Assembly (NCBI GenBank): GCA_044224215.1
Contig: JBGAKX010000009.1
Coordinates: forward strand, 1 to 62,196
Length of the DNA: 62,196 bases
Origin: DAOMFM01 sp035429825
GTDB taxonomy: Bacteria > Acidobacteriota > Blastocatellia > UBA7656 > JADIYM01
Direction of reading: 5' to 3'
Below, piece by piece: positions 50,054 through 57,607 of this stretch (position 1 is its first letter; the number at the start of each line of letters is the position of its first letter). Below the pieces are notes generated by a model. That model was not told where the DNA came from. It saw nothing but the letters and a program-made list of their open reading frames with translations, and ran no database searches. A program made the position numbers and the translations under genes.

Positions 50054-51142
50054 TCAGTCGATGTGCTGCAGGGCCAGGATCGTATTCAGCACGGCGCCCA
50101 GGATGGCGTATGTGCCGTTCGAGTACGATCCGTACCGATATCGGCTGTAGTAGCCGTCGTCGTATCCGCGCTGGAAGCCCTGGCGGAAGTAGTAGTTGTA
50201 CGCGCTCTGGTCAACGTAGAACCCGTTGTAGCCCCAGTTCGCGTCCTGGTATGCCCACGAATCCTGGTAACCGTACCGCCATCTGTCGTAGCGGTCTGCT
50301 TGACCCGCGCGGAAGCCTTCCTGGTACCCGTCGTTCACCGCCTGCTGCAACAGATTGGCCTGGTACTGGTTGATGGAGTACCACGATCCCGCACGGTAGT
50401 AGCGATAGCTCGGCGGCGTGTAGAAGTACGGATCGTTGTAGTAGTCGTAGTTCCGGTGCTGCTGCAACCAGAGCTGCTGCTGGCGGAGCCGCTCGAGGTA
50501 TTCGACCTGATAGCGGTACTGCGCGAGCCGCTGCTGCTGACGCAGGATCCGGGCCTGCTGCTCGGCGATCCGCTGCTGGTCCTGCAGTCTGCGGTCGTAC
50601 ACGTCGACGCGCTTCTGCTGTTCGACGATGAGCTGCCTCTGCCGCTGTTCCGGCAGACGAGCAGGCGGGGTCGCCACGCGCGGCGGAACGGGCTGCGTCT
50701 GAGGCCGATCAGGCCTGGTCACGGGCTTCGTGACCGGCCGAGTCACGACGGGTTCGCGCGGCGCCTGCCGGACGGCCGGAACGGTTCGCGTCGAACGGTC
50801 GATCTCGACCTGCTGCGGCTGCTGACGCTTCTGCTTGGGCACCTGAACGTCGCGAGGCTGCTCAGCCTGCTTTGGCGGCGCCGCTCGGCGCACGTCCTGC
50901 GGCGGATTGACCCGCGCGCGCGGCGCGGACTCGACCGGCTGCGGATTCTTTTGAATGTCGCGCGGCTGGGCCTGCCGCGTCTCCTGACGAGGACTCTTCC
51001 GGTCCTGCTTGTCGACGGCAGCCGGCGCGTCATTCCGGTTTCCTGGTTTCTGCTGGGCGCCTGCGGGCGCCGCAATGGCGATCAACGCCAGCGCGGAGCT
51101 TACGAGCGCCGAAATCGTTCGCTGTGAAAGTGTCCTCGTCAT
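50054..51142 (-). CDS. Exported Pro/Gln/Arg- and Tyr-rich protein
   Basis: 362 residues; AGGAGG five bases before the ATG. A signal peptide (to about PAGAQ) is followed by a very basic Pro/Gln-rich stretch (30-170), a Gln/Arg helix (180-240) with repeats like QQQRIAEQQARILRQQQ, and a Tyr/Gly/Asp-rich C-terminus (YNDPYFYTPPSYRYYRAGSW, GYQDSWAYQDANWGY). The last 20 residues are hydrophobic (GTYAILGAVLNTILALQ) and might anchor it. Composition suggests a low-complexity surface or cell-envelope protein. Function unknown. Confidence 0.7.
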   Translation of the reverse strand: MTRTLSQRTISALVSSALALIAIAAPAGAQQKPGNRNDAPAAVDKQDRKSPRQETRQAQPRDIQKNPQPVESAPRARVNPPQDVRRAAPPKQAEQPRDVQVPKQKRQQPQQVEIDRSTRTVPAVRQAPREPVVTRPVTKPVTRPDRPQTQPVPPRVATPPARLPEQRQRQLIVEQQKRVDVYDRRLQDQQRIAEQQARILRQQQRLAQYRYQVEYLERLRQQQLWLQQHRNYDYYNDPYFYTPPSYRYYRAGSWYSINQYQANLLQQAVNDGYQEGFRAGQADRYDRWRYGYQDSWAYQDANWGYNGFYVDQSAYNYYFRQGFQRGYDDGYYSRYRYGSYSNGTYAILGAVLNTILALQHID

Positions 51143-51489
51143 AAGATCCTCCTTCGACCCCGTGGTCTCCGCGAGTTGTAGGGCAAGTGTCGTGCCCAAA
51201 CACCAAGGACCTTTAGAATCAATACTTCGCATGCGATGTATGGCTTTCGACCGACACCATATGGTGCATCGATGAACGACATGGTCACGAAGTCGGCACG
51301 TCTTGATGGCAAGAGCGCCGTCGCGCTTCGCTTGCCGGCGCACTCCACAGAAATGCACGTTGGTTTGGAGTGCGCCGGCAAGCCCAAAGGGCGCGACGGC
51401 GCTTTCAATGGCGAACAGCACGTCCGCAGGGCAACGCGTCGCCCGGTCCGGCGCGTCGCAATCAAACATTTCAATCCCAGGAATCGCAT
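51143..51489. other. 347-base gap with a long hairpin, no gene
   Basis: It lies between a leftward gene and the rightward gene at 51490. I find no convincing reading frame. The notable content is the hairpin at 51314-51403, described separately; the remainder is unremarkable G+C-rich sequence that must hold two divergent promoters. Confidence 0.55.
51314..51403. repeat. Long inverted repeat (30-bp stem in two blocks)
   Basis: AGCGCCGTCGCGC (51314-51326) pairs perfectly with GCGCGACGGCGCT (51391-51403), and CTTGCCGGCGCACTCCA (51331-51347) with TGGAGTGCGCCGGCAAG (51366-51382). A 4-versus-8-base internal loop and an 18-base apex separate them. It resembles a folded MITE or a structured leader for the gene at 51490. 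Confidence 0.75.
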
Positions 51490-52122
51490 ATGAATCCGGT
51501 CAATAGTCTCGTCGCCATCCTGTTCGTCGTCGCAACAGCCGGTACCGCGCTCGCGCAGGAACCCGCATCGACCGGCACTACCTCACAGACTGTGCTCTCA
51601 CGACCCGAAACGCGGATCGAGTACCGCCTGCTCGCCACGAACAAGACGTCGACCATGCAGAAGGAGATGAACGAAGCCGCTGACGCGGGGCTCCGCTTCG
51701 GCGGCGTGATGGGCGGTGACACGTCCTTTGGCGGATCCGAAGTCGTCGTCGTGATGACCCGCGACGCCAATGCCGAGACGCGGTCGCGTTTCCGGTACCT
51801 GCTGCTCGCAACGAACAAGACGAGCACGATGCAGAAGGAGCTTCAGGAAGCGGGCGACCAGGGGTTCGAGTACAAGGGCCAGACCGTCTTTGACACATCG
51901 TTCGGCGGTGACGAGGTCGTCGTGATTCTCGAGCGGAACCTCGACGCGCCGACGGTCCACTATGAATATCGACTCCTTGCGACGAAGAAGACAGGCACCA
52001 TGCAGAAGGAGCTCGCCGAGGCCGGCGCCGCGGGGTTCGAGTTCGTCGGCGTCACGGTGGGCAAGACGGCGTTCGGCGGCAGCGAGGTCGTGAGCATCCT
52101 TCGGCGTCGGCTGGTCGAGTGA
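51490..52122 (+). CDS. Secreted protein with three DUF4177-like repeats
   Basis: 210 residues with a signal peptide (MNPVNSLVAILFVVATAGTA). The rest is three copies of a unit of about 50-56 residues: RLLATNKTSTMQKEMNEAAD, then LLLATNKTSTMQKELQEAGD, then RLLATKKTGTMQKELAEAGA, each followed by a G(F/L)-(R/E)-(F/Y) strand, a TSFGG/TAFGG turn and EVVxILxR. The layout (strand, helix, two strands) recalls DUF4177. The first repeats are more alike to each other than to the last. Function unknown; periplasmic or secreted. Confidence 0.8.
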   Translation: MNPVNSLVAILFVVATAGTALAQEPASTGTTSQTVLSRPETRIEYRLLATNKTSTMQKEMNEAADAGLRFGGVMGGDTSFGGSEVVVVMTRDANAETRSRFRYLLLATNKTSTMQKELQEAGDQGFEYKGQTVFDTSFGGDEVVVILERNLDAPTVHYEYRLLATKKTGTMQKELAEAGAAGFEFVGVTVGKTAFGGSEVVSILRRRLVE

Positions 52123-52130
52123 GAAAGACA

Positions 52131-52166
52131 GGCCGCAGATTACGCGAATTTCGCGAATCTGATTTA
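52131..52166. repeat. Degenerate GCAGATTACGCGAATTTCGCG-like palindrome
   Basis: CAGATT and AATCTG flank a CGCGAA/TTCGCG core, just downstream of the gene at 52122. It belongs to the loose family of GCAGAT/GCGGAT repeats also seen near 43690, 53312 and 61153. Confidence 0.45.
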
Positions 52167-52221
52167 CGATCGTTTACGTCGGGGCGAAACATCGGGAAGC
52201 ACGGCTCGTAAGCGACTCCTC

Positions 52222-53307
52222 ATGAGCCGATTCTTCGCATACACCGCTATCGCGGCGCTGGCGCTGCTTCTTGTCCAGACCACGCATGCGCGTGAGGAAG
52301 CAAAGGGCTTCGACGTTCAGAAGCTCGCGCCCGGTGTCTATGCCGTCATACGCACGGAACCACCGGGCTTTGCCGTCGACGCAAACAACGTCTTCATCAT
52401 CAACGATCATGATGTCGTCGTCGTCGACGCCAACGGCAGTGTCGCGTCGTCGCGCGCGGTCCTCGCCGCGCTGAAGGCGCTCACCGATCTTCCGGTTCGC
52501 TACGTCGTCAACACGCACTGGCACGACGACCACATCCTCGGGAATCAGGTCTACCGCGATGCGTTTCCCGGCGTCGAATTCATCGCGCACGCTCGAACCC
52601 GCGAGTACCTTCCGGGGAAGGGGCTGGAAGCCCGGAAACAGGCGTTCGCCGGCGTGCCGCAGTTCCTCGACATGCTCCGTGGAAGCCTCTCGACCAACAA
52701 GAGCCTGACCGGCGCCGAGATGACGCCAGAGGAGCGGGCCGCGTTCGAGAGCGACATCCGCATCGGCGAGCGATATCTCGACGGCGGGCCGACGGCCGAG
52801 ATCGTGCTGCCCACGATCACGATCGAAGATCGGCTGACGCTTGTTCGCGGGGACCGCGTCATCGACATCCGGTACCTCGGGCGCGGGCACACGAGCGGCG
52901 ACATCGTCGTGCACCTCCCAAAGGAAGGGATCGTCTGTACGGGCGACCTCGTCGTGTGGCCTGTTCCGCTCGTCGGAAGCGATCAGTCGCACGTGACCGA
53001 TTGGAGCGCGACACTCGGCCGCGTGCTGGACCTCCATCCGACGGTCATCGTGCCAGGCCACGGCCCGGTGATGCGCGACGAGACCTATCCGCGACTTATG
53101 GCTGCCCTCTTTCAGTCGATCACCGAACAGGTCACGGCGGCCGTTACGCGCGGCGAAGACCTCGACGCGACCCGAAAGAGCGTCAATCTCGACGAGTTCA
53201 AGAAGAAGTTCGCCGGCGATTCCGTATTGCGTCGGATCGTGTTTGCGAACTACGTGACGTATCCGGCCGTGGAATCGGCATTCCGCGACGTTGCGGCAAA
53301 AGAGTAG
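52222..53307 (+). CDS. Secreted metallo-beta-lactamase-fold hydrolase
   Basis: 361 residues with a signal peptide to about residue 23. The HWHDDH motif at 99-104 binds two zinc ions; further ligands are GRGHTSGD and CTGDLVVWP, with PGHGPVM near 280. The layout resembles periplasmic hydrolases often annotated as beta-lactamase-like or MBL-fold, with unknown substrate. The 60 C-terminal residues are helical and follow the domain. No operon partner is evident. Confidence 0.88.
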   Translation: MSRFFAYTAIAALALLLVQTTHAREEAKGFDVQKLAPGVYAVIRTEPPGFAVDANNVFIINDHDVVVVDANGSVASSRAVLAALKALTDLPVRYVVNTHWHDDHILGNQVYRDAFPGVEFIAHARTREYLPGKGLEARKQAFAGVPQFLDMLRGSLSTNKSLTGAEMTPEERAAFESDIRIGERYLDGGPTAEIVLPTITIEDRLTLVRGDRVIDIRYLGRGHTSGDIVVHLPKEGIVCTGDLVVWPVPLVGSDQSHVTDWSATLGRVLDLHPTVIVPGHGPVMRDETYPRLMAALFQSITEQVTAAVTRGEDLDATRKSVNLDEFKKKFAGDSVLRRIVFANYVTYPAVESAFRDVAAKE

Positions 53308-53412
53308 TAGACCGCGGATTGTGCCGATACCGCGGATTTTCGCGGATCAGGACAATCCGTTTGGGTATGATCGCTTCACGCTGCTGACTCCGATTCCGTT
53401 GAGGTGGCCGAC

Positions 53413-54894
53413 GTGAACCTGCGCGATCGATATCGTGGAGCGCTGCTTGGGCTCGCCGCTGGCGACGCCCTTGGAACGACGCTCGAGTTCAGGAGTCCGG
53501 GATCGTTCGCGCCCATCACGGACATGGTCGGCGGCGGCCCGTTTCACCTGAAGGCGGGACAGTGGACCGACGACACGTCCATGGCGCTGTGTCTCGCAGA
53601 GAGCCTCGTCGAATGCAGGGGCTTTGATGCGATCGACCAGCTGCGGCGATACGTGCGGTGGAGTGACCACGGACACCTGTCGAGCAACGGCAAGTGCTTC
53701 GACATCGGAAATACGGTGAGCGCTGCGCTCAGCCGGTTTCGACGCACGGGCGAGCCGTACTGTGGATCCACCGATCCGAGCTCTGCCGGAAACGGCTCGC
53801 TGATGCGACTTGCGCCCGTTCCGCTTGCGTACGCTCGCGACGTCGAGCGCGCCGTCACGTTCGCAGGAGCATCATCGTGCACCACGCACGGCGCTGCCGA
53901 GGCCGTCGACGCGTGCCGGCTCTACGCTGCGATGATCGTTGCCGCGCTTGATGGAATGCCCAGGGACGTACTGCTCGCGCGCAACGCATTCGACCACCTG
54001 TTTCGTAACAAGCCGCTCGCGCCCAAGATCGCCTCGATTGCCGCAGGGTCGTACCTGCACAAACATCCGCCCGAGATCCGTGGGACGGGCTACGTCGTTC
54101 AGGCTCTCGAGGCGGCGCTCTGGGCGTTTGCCACCACCGAGACGTTTCAAGACGGAGCGCTCGCGGCTGTCAACCTGGGCGACGACGCGGACACGACCGG
54201 CGCGATCTTTGGCCAGCTCGCCGGCGCCTATTACGGCGCGACAGGCATCCCGTCGGCGTGGCGATCGCGGCTCGCGTTGTTTCCGCTTATCGAGGAGTTC
54301 GCCGAACGGCTCTACGTCTTTGGCCAGCGACCTGACCTGCCGGCGTGGTCGGCCCCCGAGACGCAGGACGGAAGGCCCTTCGGGAACGCATACTGGGTGC
54401 GGCACGGACAACTGCTCGCAGGGGAGTATCCCGGCCACGCCGAGACGTCGGAGGCGCGCGCAAAGGTCGGCCAGATCGTCGACGCAGGTGTGACGTACGT
54501 CGTGGACCTCACGGAGGACGGCGAGCTTGTCGCATACGCGCACGTTCTGCACGAGCAGGCCGCGAAGCGCCGCGTCAAGGTGGTGCACCGTCGACTGCCG
54601 ATTCGCGATGCGGGCTTGCCGCGCAGTGCAACCGAGATGGCCGAGATCCTGGACACCGTCGACCGGGCGATCGGCGACGGGCACGTCGTCTATGTGCATT
54701 GCTGGGGCGGGATCGGCCGGACGGGAACGGTCGTCGGGTGCCACCTGGTGCGGCACGGTCTGTCGGGAGACGAGGCGCTCGCCGCGCTCGCGCACCTGTG
54801 GACGCACGTCGACAAACGGAATCGTCGTCCGAGGTCGCCCGAGACCGATCCGCAGCACGAATACGTGCGCACCTGGACAGAGCCTGCTAGGTAG
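53413..54894 (+). CDS. ADP-ribosylglycohydrolase fused to a dual-specificity phosphatase
   Basis: 493 residues, cytoplasmic. Residues about 1-300 are a DraG-like ADP-ribosyl hydrolase: GLAAGDALGTTLE, GQWTDDTSMAL and DDADTTGAIFGQLAGAYYG provide the two-metal ligands. Residues about 325-485 are a cysteine phosphatase with the C(X)5R loop VHCWGGIGRTGTVVG and a general-acid candidate in LPIRDAGLP. GTG chosen because GAGG lies eight bases upstream; a GTG three codons earlier is possible. It may remove ADP-ribose and phosphate from the same target, which is inferred. Its end overlaps the convergent antiporter by eight bases. Confidence 0.88.
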   Translation: MNLRDRYRGALLGLAAGDALGTTLEFRSPGSFAPITDMVGGGPFHLKAGQWTDDTSMALCLAESLVECRGFDAIDQLRRYVRWSDHGHLSSNGKCFDIGNTVSAALSRFRRTGEPYCGSTDPSSAGNGSLMRLAPVPLAYARDVERAVTFAGASSCTTHGAAEAVDACRLYAAMIVAALDGMPRDVLLARNAFDHLFRNKPLAPKIASIAAGSYLHKHPPEIRGTGYVVQALEAALWAFATTETFQDGALAAVNLGDDADTTGAIFGQLAGAYYGATGIPSAWRSRLALFPLIEEFAERLYVFGQRPDLPAWSAPETQDGRPFGNAYWVRHGQLLAGEYPGHAETSEARAKVGQIVDAGVTYVVDLTEDGELVAYAHVLHEQAAKRRVKVVHRRLPIRDAGLPRSATEMAEILDTVDRAIGDGHVVYVHCWGGIGRTGTVVGCHLVRHGLSGDEALAALAHLWTHVDKRNRRPRSPETDPQHEYVRTWTEPAR

Positions 54895-56086
54895 CGTCGG
54901 CCGGCTGCGTCCTTGAGTACATGTTGATGCCGGGCAGCGCGCTCAGTCCGTGCGCAAAGATGCTCACGAGTACCGTCGCGCCCACAGCCATCCGGATCGA
55001 CTGCTCACCAGGCAGGTGCGCTTCCTGCTCGATGTAGACGAGGCCCAGCACGATAGACGCGAGGCCCCTCGGCCCGAACCATCCCATAAACAGCACCGTT
55101 GGGCGATCGAGCCGCGTGCCGATGAGCGAGATTGCCACGGGTACCATGCGCACGACCGTGAGGCTCAGCGCCGCGTAGACGAACGCAGGAGCAAGCGACC
55201 AGGTCCACGGGAACTGAATGAGCAGGCCGAACAGAAAGAACACAAAGAAGTTCAGGAACTGCCCCCACTGGTCCGAGAACTCGACGCTGTGCTCGCCCGC
55301 CTCCTTGTACCCGATCTGGATCGCAAGACCCGCAACGAACGCCGCGATGAACATGCTCGCGCCAACCGCTTCGGATGCCACGATGCACAGCAACGGCAGG
55401 GTAACGACGCCGATCCCGCGCAGATGTTCGGCCATCCAGCCTTTCCGAGTGGCCACACCGAGCACCGCGCCTCCCACCAGGCCGATCGCCACGCCCACAA
55501 CCAGTCCGTATCCAAGCTGTTCGATGATGAACCTGGTCAGGCTCGCGGATCCCGATCCAGAGGCCGTTCCGGTCAGCGCGATGAAGAACATGAGAAACGG
55601 CACGGACAGGCCGTCGTTCAGTCCTGCTTCGACGTTGAGCGCCTGGCGGATGCGCATTGGAACGCGAGGGCTGGTCACGATGACCTGTCCGAGGCCCGCG
55701 TCCGTCGGCGCTACGATCGCGCCGAGGATACCGGCTTCCCACCACGTCAGATTGGGGAACACGAGCTTGGCTGCGAGCGCGCCGAGCGCGATCGTGAGCA
55801 GCAGCCCGACGCTCAGAAGTCGCGTCGGGAGGCTGCGGATGCTCTTCAGAAACCCGAGATCCGTGCGGCTTGCATCCGTGAAGAGAAGCAGCGACAGGCC
55901 TACTTCGGCGATCCGGAGCGTCGTGTCCATGTTCCGGAACACGTCGGCTTCGACCACGCCGCTATACGAAAGGCAGAGTCCCGTCGCAGTAAAGAGAATC
56001 GGACCCGTGACGGGCGTTCGCTCGAGCGAACGCGAGATCAGGCTGTAGGCCAGAACGAGGACGATGAAGATGGCGACGATCAGCAC
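54887..56086 (-). CDS. Cation:proton antiporter (CPA1/NhaP-like)
   Basis: 399 residues with about eleven to twelve hydrophobic segments. The ion-binding region is APTDAGLGQVIVTSPRVP, followed by EAGLNDGLSVPFLMFFIAL, as in NhaP-type Na+(K+)/H+ exchangers with paired Asp-type residues. GWFGPRGLASIVLGLVYIEQE is the conserved helix near 350. There is no C-terminal cytoplasmic regulatory domain of note. It exports cations in exchange for protons. It is convergent with the ADP-ribosylglycohydrolase gene. Confidence 0.9.
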   Translation of the reverse strand: MLIVAIFIVLVLAYSLISRSLERTPVTGPILFTATGLCLSYSGVVEADVFRNMDTTLRIAEVGLSLLLFTDASRTDLGFLKSIRSLPTRLLSVGLLLTIALGALAAKLVFPNLTWWEAGILGAIVAPTDAGLGQVIVTSPRVPMRIRQALNVEAGLNDGLSVPFLMFFIALTGTASGSGSASLTRFIIEQLGYGLVVGVAIGLVGGAVLGVATRKGWMAEHLRGIGVVTLPLLCIVASEAVGASMFIAAFVAGLAIQIGYKEAGEHSVEFSDQWGQFLNFFVFFLFGLLIQFPWTWSLAPAFVYAALSLTVVRMVPVAISLIGTRLDRPTVLFMGWFGPRGLASIVLGLVYIEQEAHLPGEQSIRMAVGATVLVSIFAHGLSALPGINMYSRTQPADAT

Positions 56087-56089
56087 AGT

Positions 56090-57151
56090 TCAGCGATCGT
56101 GATCCGGATGCGGTGTGTTTTGTAACTCGGACGCGAGCTTCTCGCGCAGCTTGCGGATGTCGGGGCCGTTCGGCGCATTCGGCACTGCCGCAAGGTAGGC
56201 GTCGATCTGCTCGACCGCATCCTTTGGATAGCCATACTTGTGCGCGAGCCGTGCGAGGGCGAGGTGCGCTTCGGCCGCGGCGACAGGGTCGATCTTCAGG
56301 GCTCGCCAGAAATGAGATTCGGCCTGCTCGTCGTTGGCACCAAGCAGGCTGTACCCCAGGTACAGGTGAGCCACCCAGCTCTGTTCGTTGAGCGCTATCG
56401 CTTCGGTCAGAACGGACGCGGCCTCGTTCGGCTGCGCGAGCGCAAGTTTGACGACGCCGATCTCGATGAGCGGCTCGGCGTGCTTTGGCGCGATCGTTCG
56501 CAGCGGCTCGAGCACGTCGAGCGCTCCCTTGAAATCCTTCTGCCTGCGGAGCTCGCGTGCAAGCGCCAACCTTGACGCGTAGTAGTCCGGATACACGCGT
56601 ATCGCATCGCGGTATGCGGCCACCGACCGCGCCGACTGTCCGGCTTCTTCGGCTCGCACGCCGTCGTTGTAGTGGTCGCGAGCTGCCTGCGGCACATTGA
56701 GATCAACGTCTGCAGGAATCGAAGCGCCTGCGGGCGCCGCGAGCGCAGGCTTCTCTTTTGGCGTCATTGGGACGACGACCCGGACGGTCGTTCCCTCACT
56801 CTTGATGATGGCTCGGATCTCTACCGAGATGGTCACGGCCTGGTACTGATCGGTCGCGTCCACCGTGACCAGGTAGTTGCCTTCCATGATCTGCGAGAAG
56901 GTGAACTGCCCGTCCGCAAGAGTGACGGCGTCCGCCACCGGCAGGTTTCCGTCCTCGCGGATGAGTCGGACACGGATGCTCTGGAAGCTCCCACCGTGCC
57001 CGATCAGGTGGCCGACGATCCGATGCGGGCCGGACTGTAACAATGCCGCGTGCGCCGAAACCGCAGTGAATGTGATCGCCATCACACAGCACAAGGCTCG
57101 CCCAACGACTGGAAATCGCCAATTTGACTGATATGTCGCTATTCCGGACAT
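56090..57151 (-). CDS. Exported TPR protein with an N-terminal carboxypeptidase-regulatory-like domain
   Basis: 353 residues. Start chosen at MSGIATYQSN, giving a signal peptide that ends near SAHA; the frame is open 35 codons more, and there is no clear ribosome-binding site. Residues about 35-125 form a beta-sandwich (HRIVGHLIGHGGSFQSIRVRL, GQFTFSQIMEGNYLVTVDA), as in CarboxypepD-reg or SpaA-type units. About five TPRs follow (ARDHYNDGVRAEEAGQSARSVAAYRDAI, AHLYLGYSLLGANDEQAESHFWRAL). The combination is typical of periplasmic assembly helpers. Three bases separate it from the antiporter gene. Confidence 0.8.
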   Translation of the reverse strand: MSGIATYQSNWRFPVVGRALCCVMAITFTAVSAHAALLQSGPHRIVGHLIGHGGSFQSIRVRLIREDGNLPVADAVTLADGQFTFSQIMEGNYLVTVDATDQYQAVTISVEIRAIIKSEGTTVRVVVPMTPKEKPALAAPAGASIPADVDLNVPQAARDHYNDGVRAEEAGQSARSVAAYRDAIRVYPDYYASRLALARELRRQKDFKGALDVLEPLRTIAPKHAEPLIEIGVVKLALAQPNEAASVLTEAIALNEQSWVAHLYLGYSLLGANDEQAESHFWRALKIDPVAAAEAHLALARLAHKYGYPKDAVEQIDAYLAAVPNAPNGPDIRKLREKLASELQNTPHPDHDR

Positions 57152-57607
57152 GACGTGAGGGTTCTGGGATCCCAAGCAAACTACCACCCATTCCGGGGGG
57201 CGGCAACCATGGAAGACGTTTGAATGCTTTGACATACCATGTCGATCGTGGTACATGCCTATACGTTCCGTTCAATTTGGGCACTCAACCGGTCTTTGAC
57301 CGGCAACTAGGTGTCCACCGAACGGCTCCTTCCACAAAATTGTCGAGCGCATCAGTTGTCGGTCTCTGCGGCGGGTCCGAAGACGAGACGGGTCTCACCC
57401 GGTTCGTTTCCTGATGAGTCATCGATTCTCGTTTTGATGACGAATTTGAACTTGATAGTTCCCGGTTCCGGGTAGGACAAGGGGTCTCGCGCTCTCTGCG
57501 GCGACACAGGCGTGTGATCCCCCTTTGCCGGTTCCAGACCCTTTCGAAGAGAGACAGGAACGGGCGCCAACTGCAAAGTTGCGTGCCTGCTCTGGAGGTG
57601 CCCAAGC
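57152..57607. other. 456-base divergent gap with a long leader, no gene
   Basis: I find no convincing coding frame. It holds the promoter candidate at 57229-57257, then a leader of about 340 bases. In the leader, GAGAC/GTCTC (57385-57396) and CGGGT/ACCCG (57389-57401) hairpins overlap and cannot form together. A third hairpin, CCCGG-TT-CCGGG, lies at 57461-57472, and a GGAGGT ribosome-binding site lies at 57594-57599. No known riboswitch class is recognisable to me. Confidence 0.5.
57229..57257 (+). promoter_or_regulatory. Promoter candidate for the TonB receptor gene
   Basis: A perfect -35 box TTGACA (57229-57234) is followed after 17 bases by TACATG (57252-57257) with an extended TGG in front. 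The spacer is an imperfect palindrome running from TACCATG to TGGTA. The -10 match is poor, so a regulator may be needed. Confidence 0.45.

Noticed and set aside
51314..51403. Integron attC site
   Set aside because: No RYYYAAC/GTTRRRY core sites and no integrase or cassette array are present.
57152..57607. Small gene in the leader of the TonB receptor
   Set aside because: Short frames exist but none has a ribosome-binding site plus plausible codon use.
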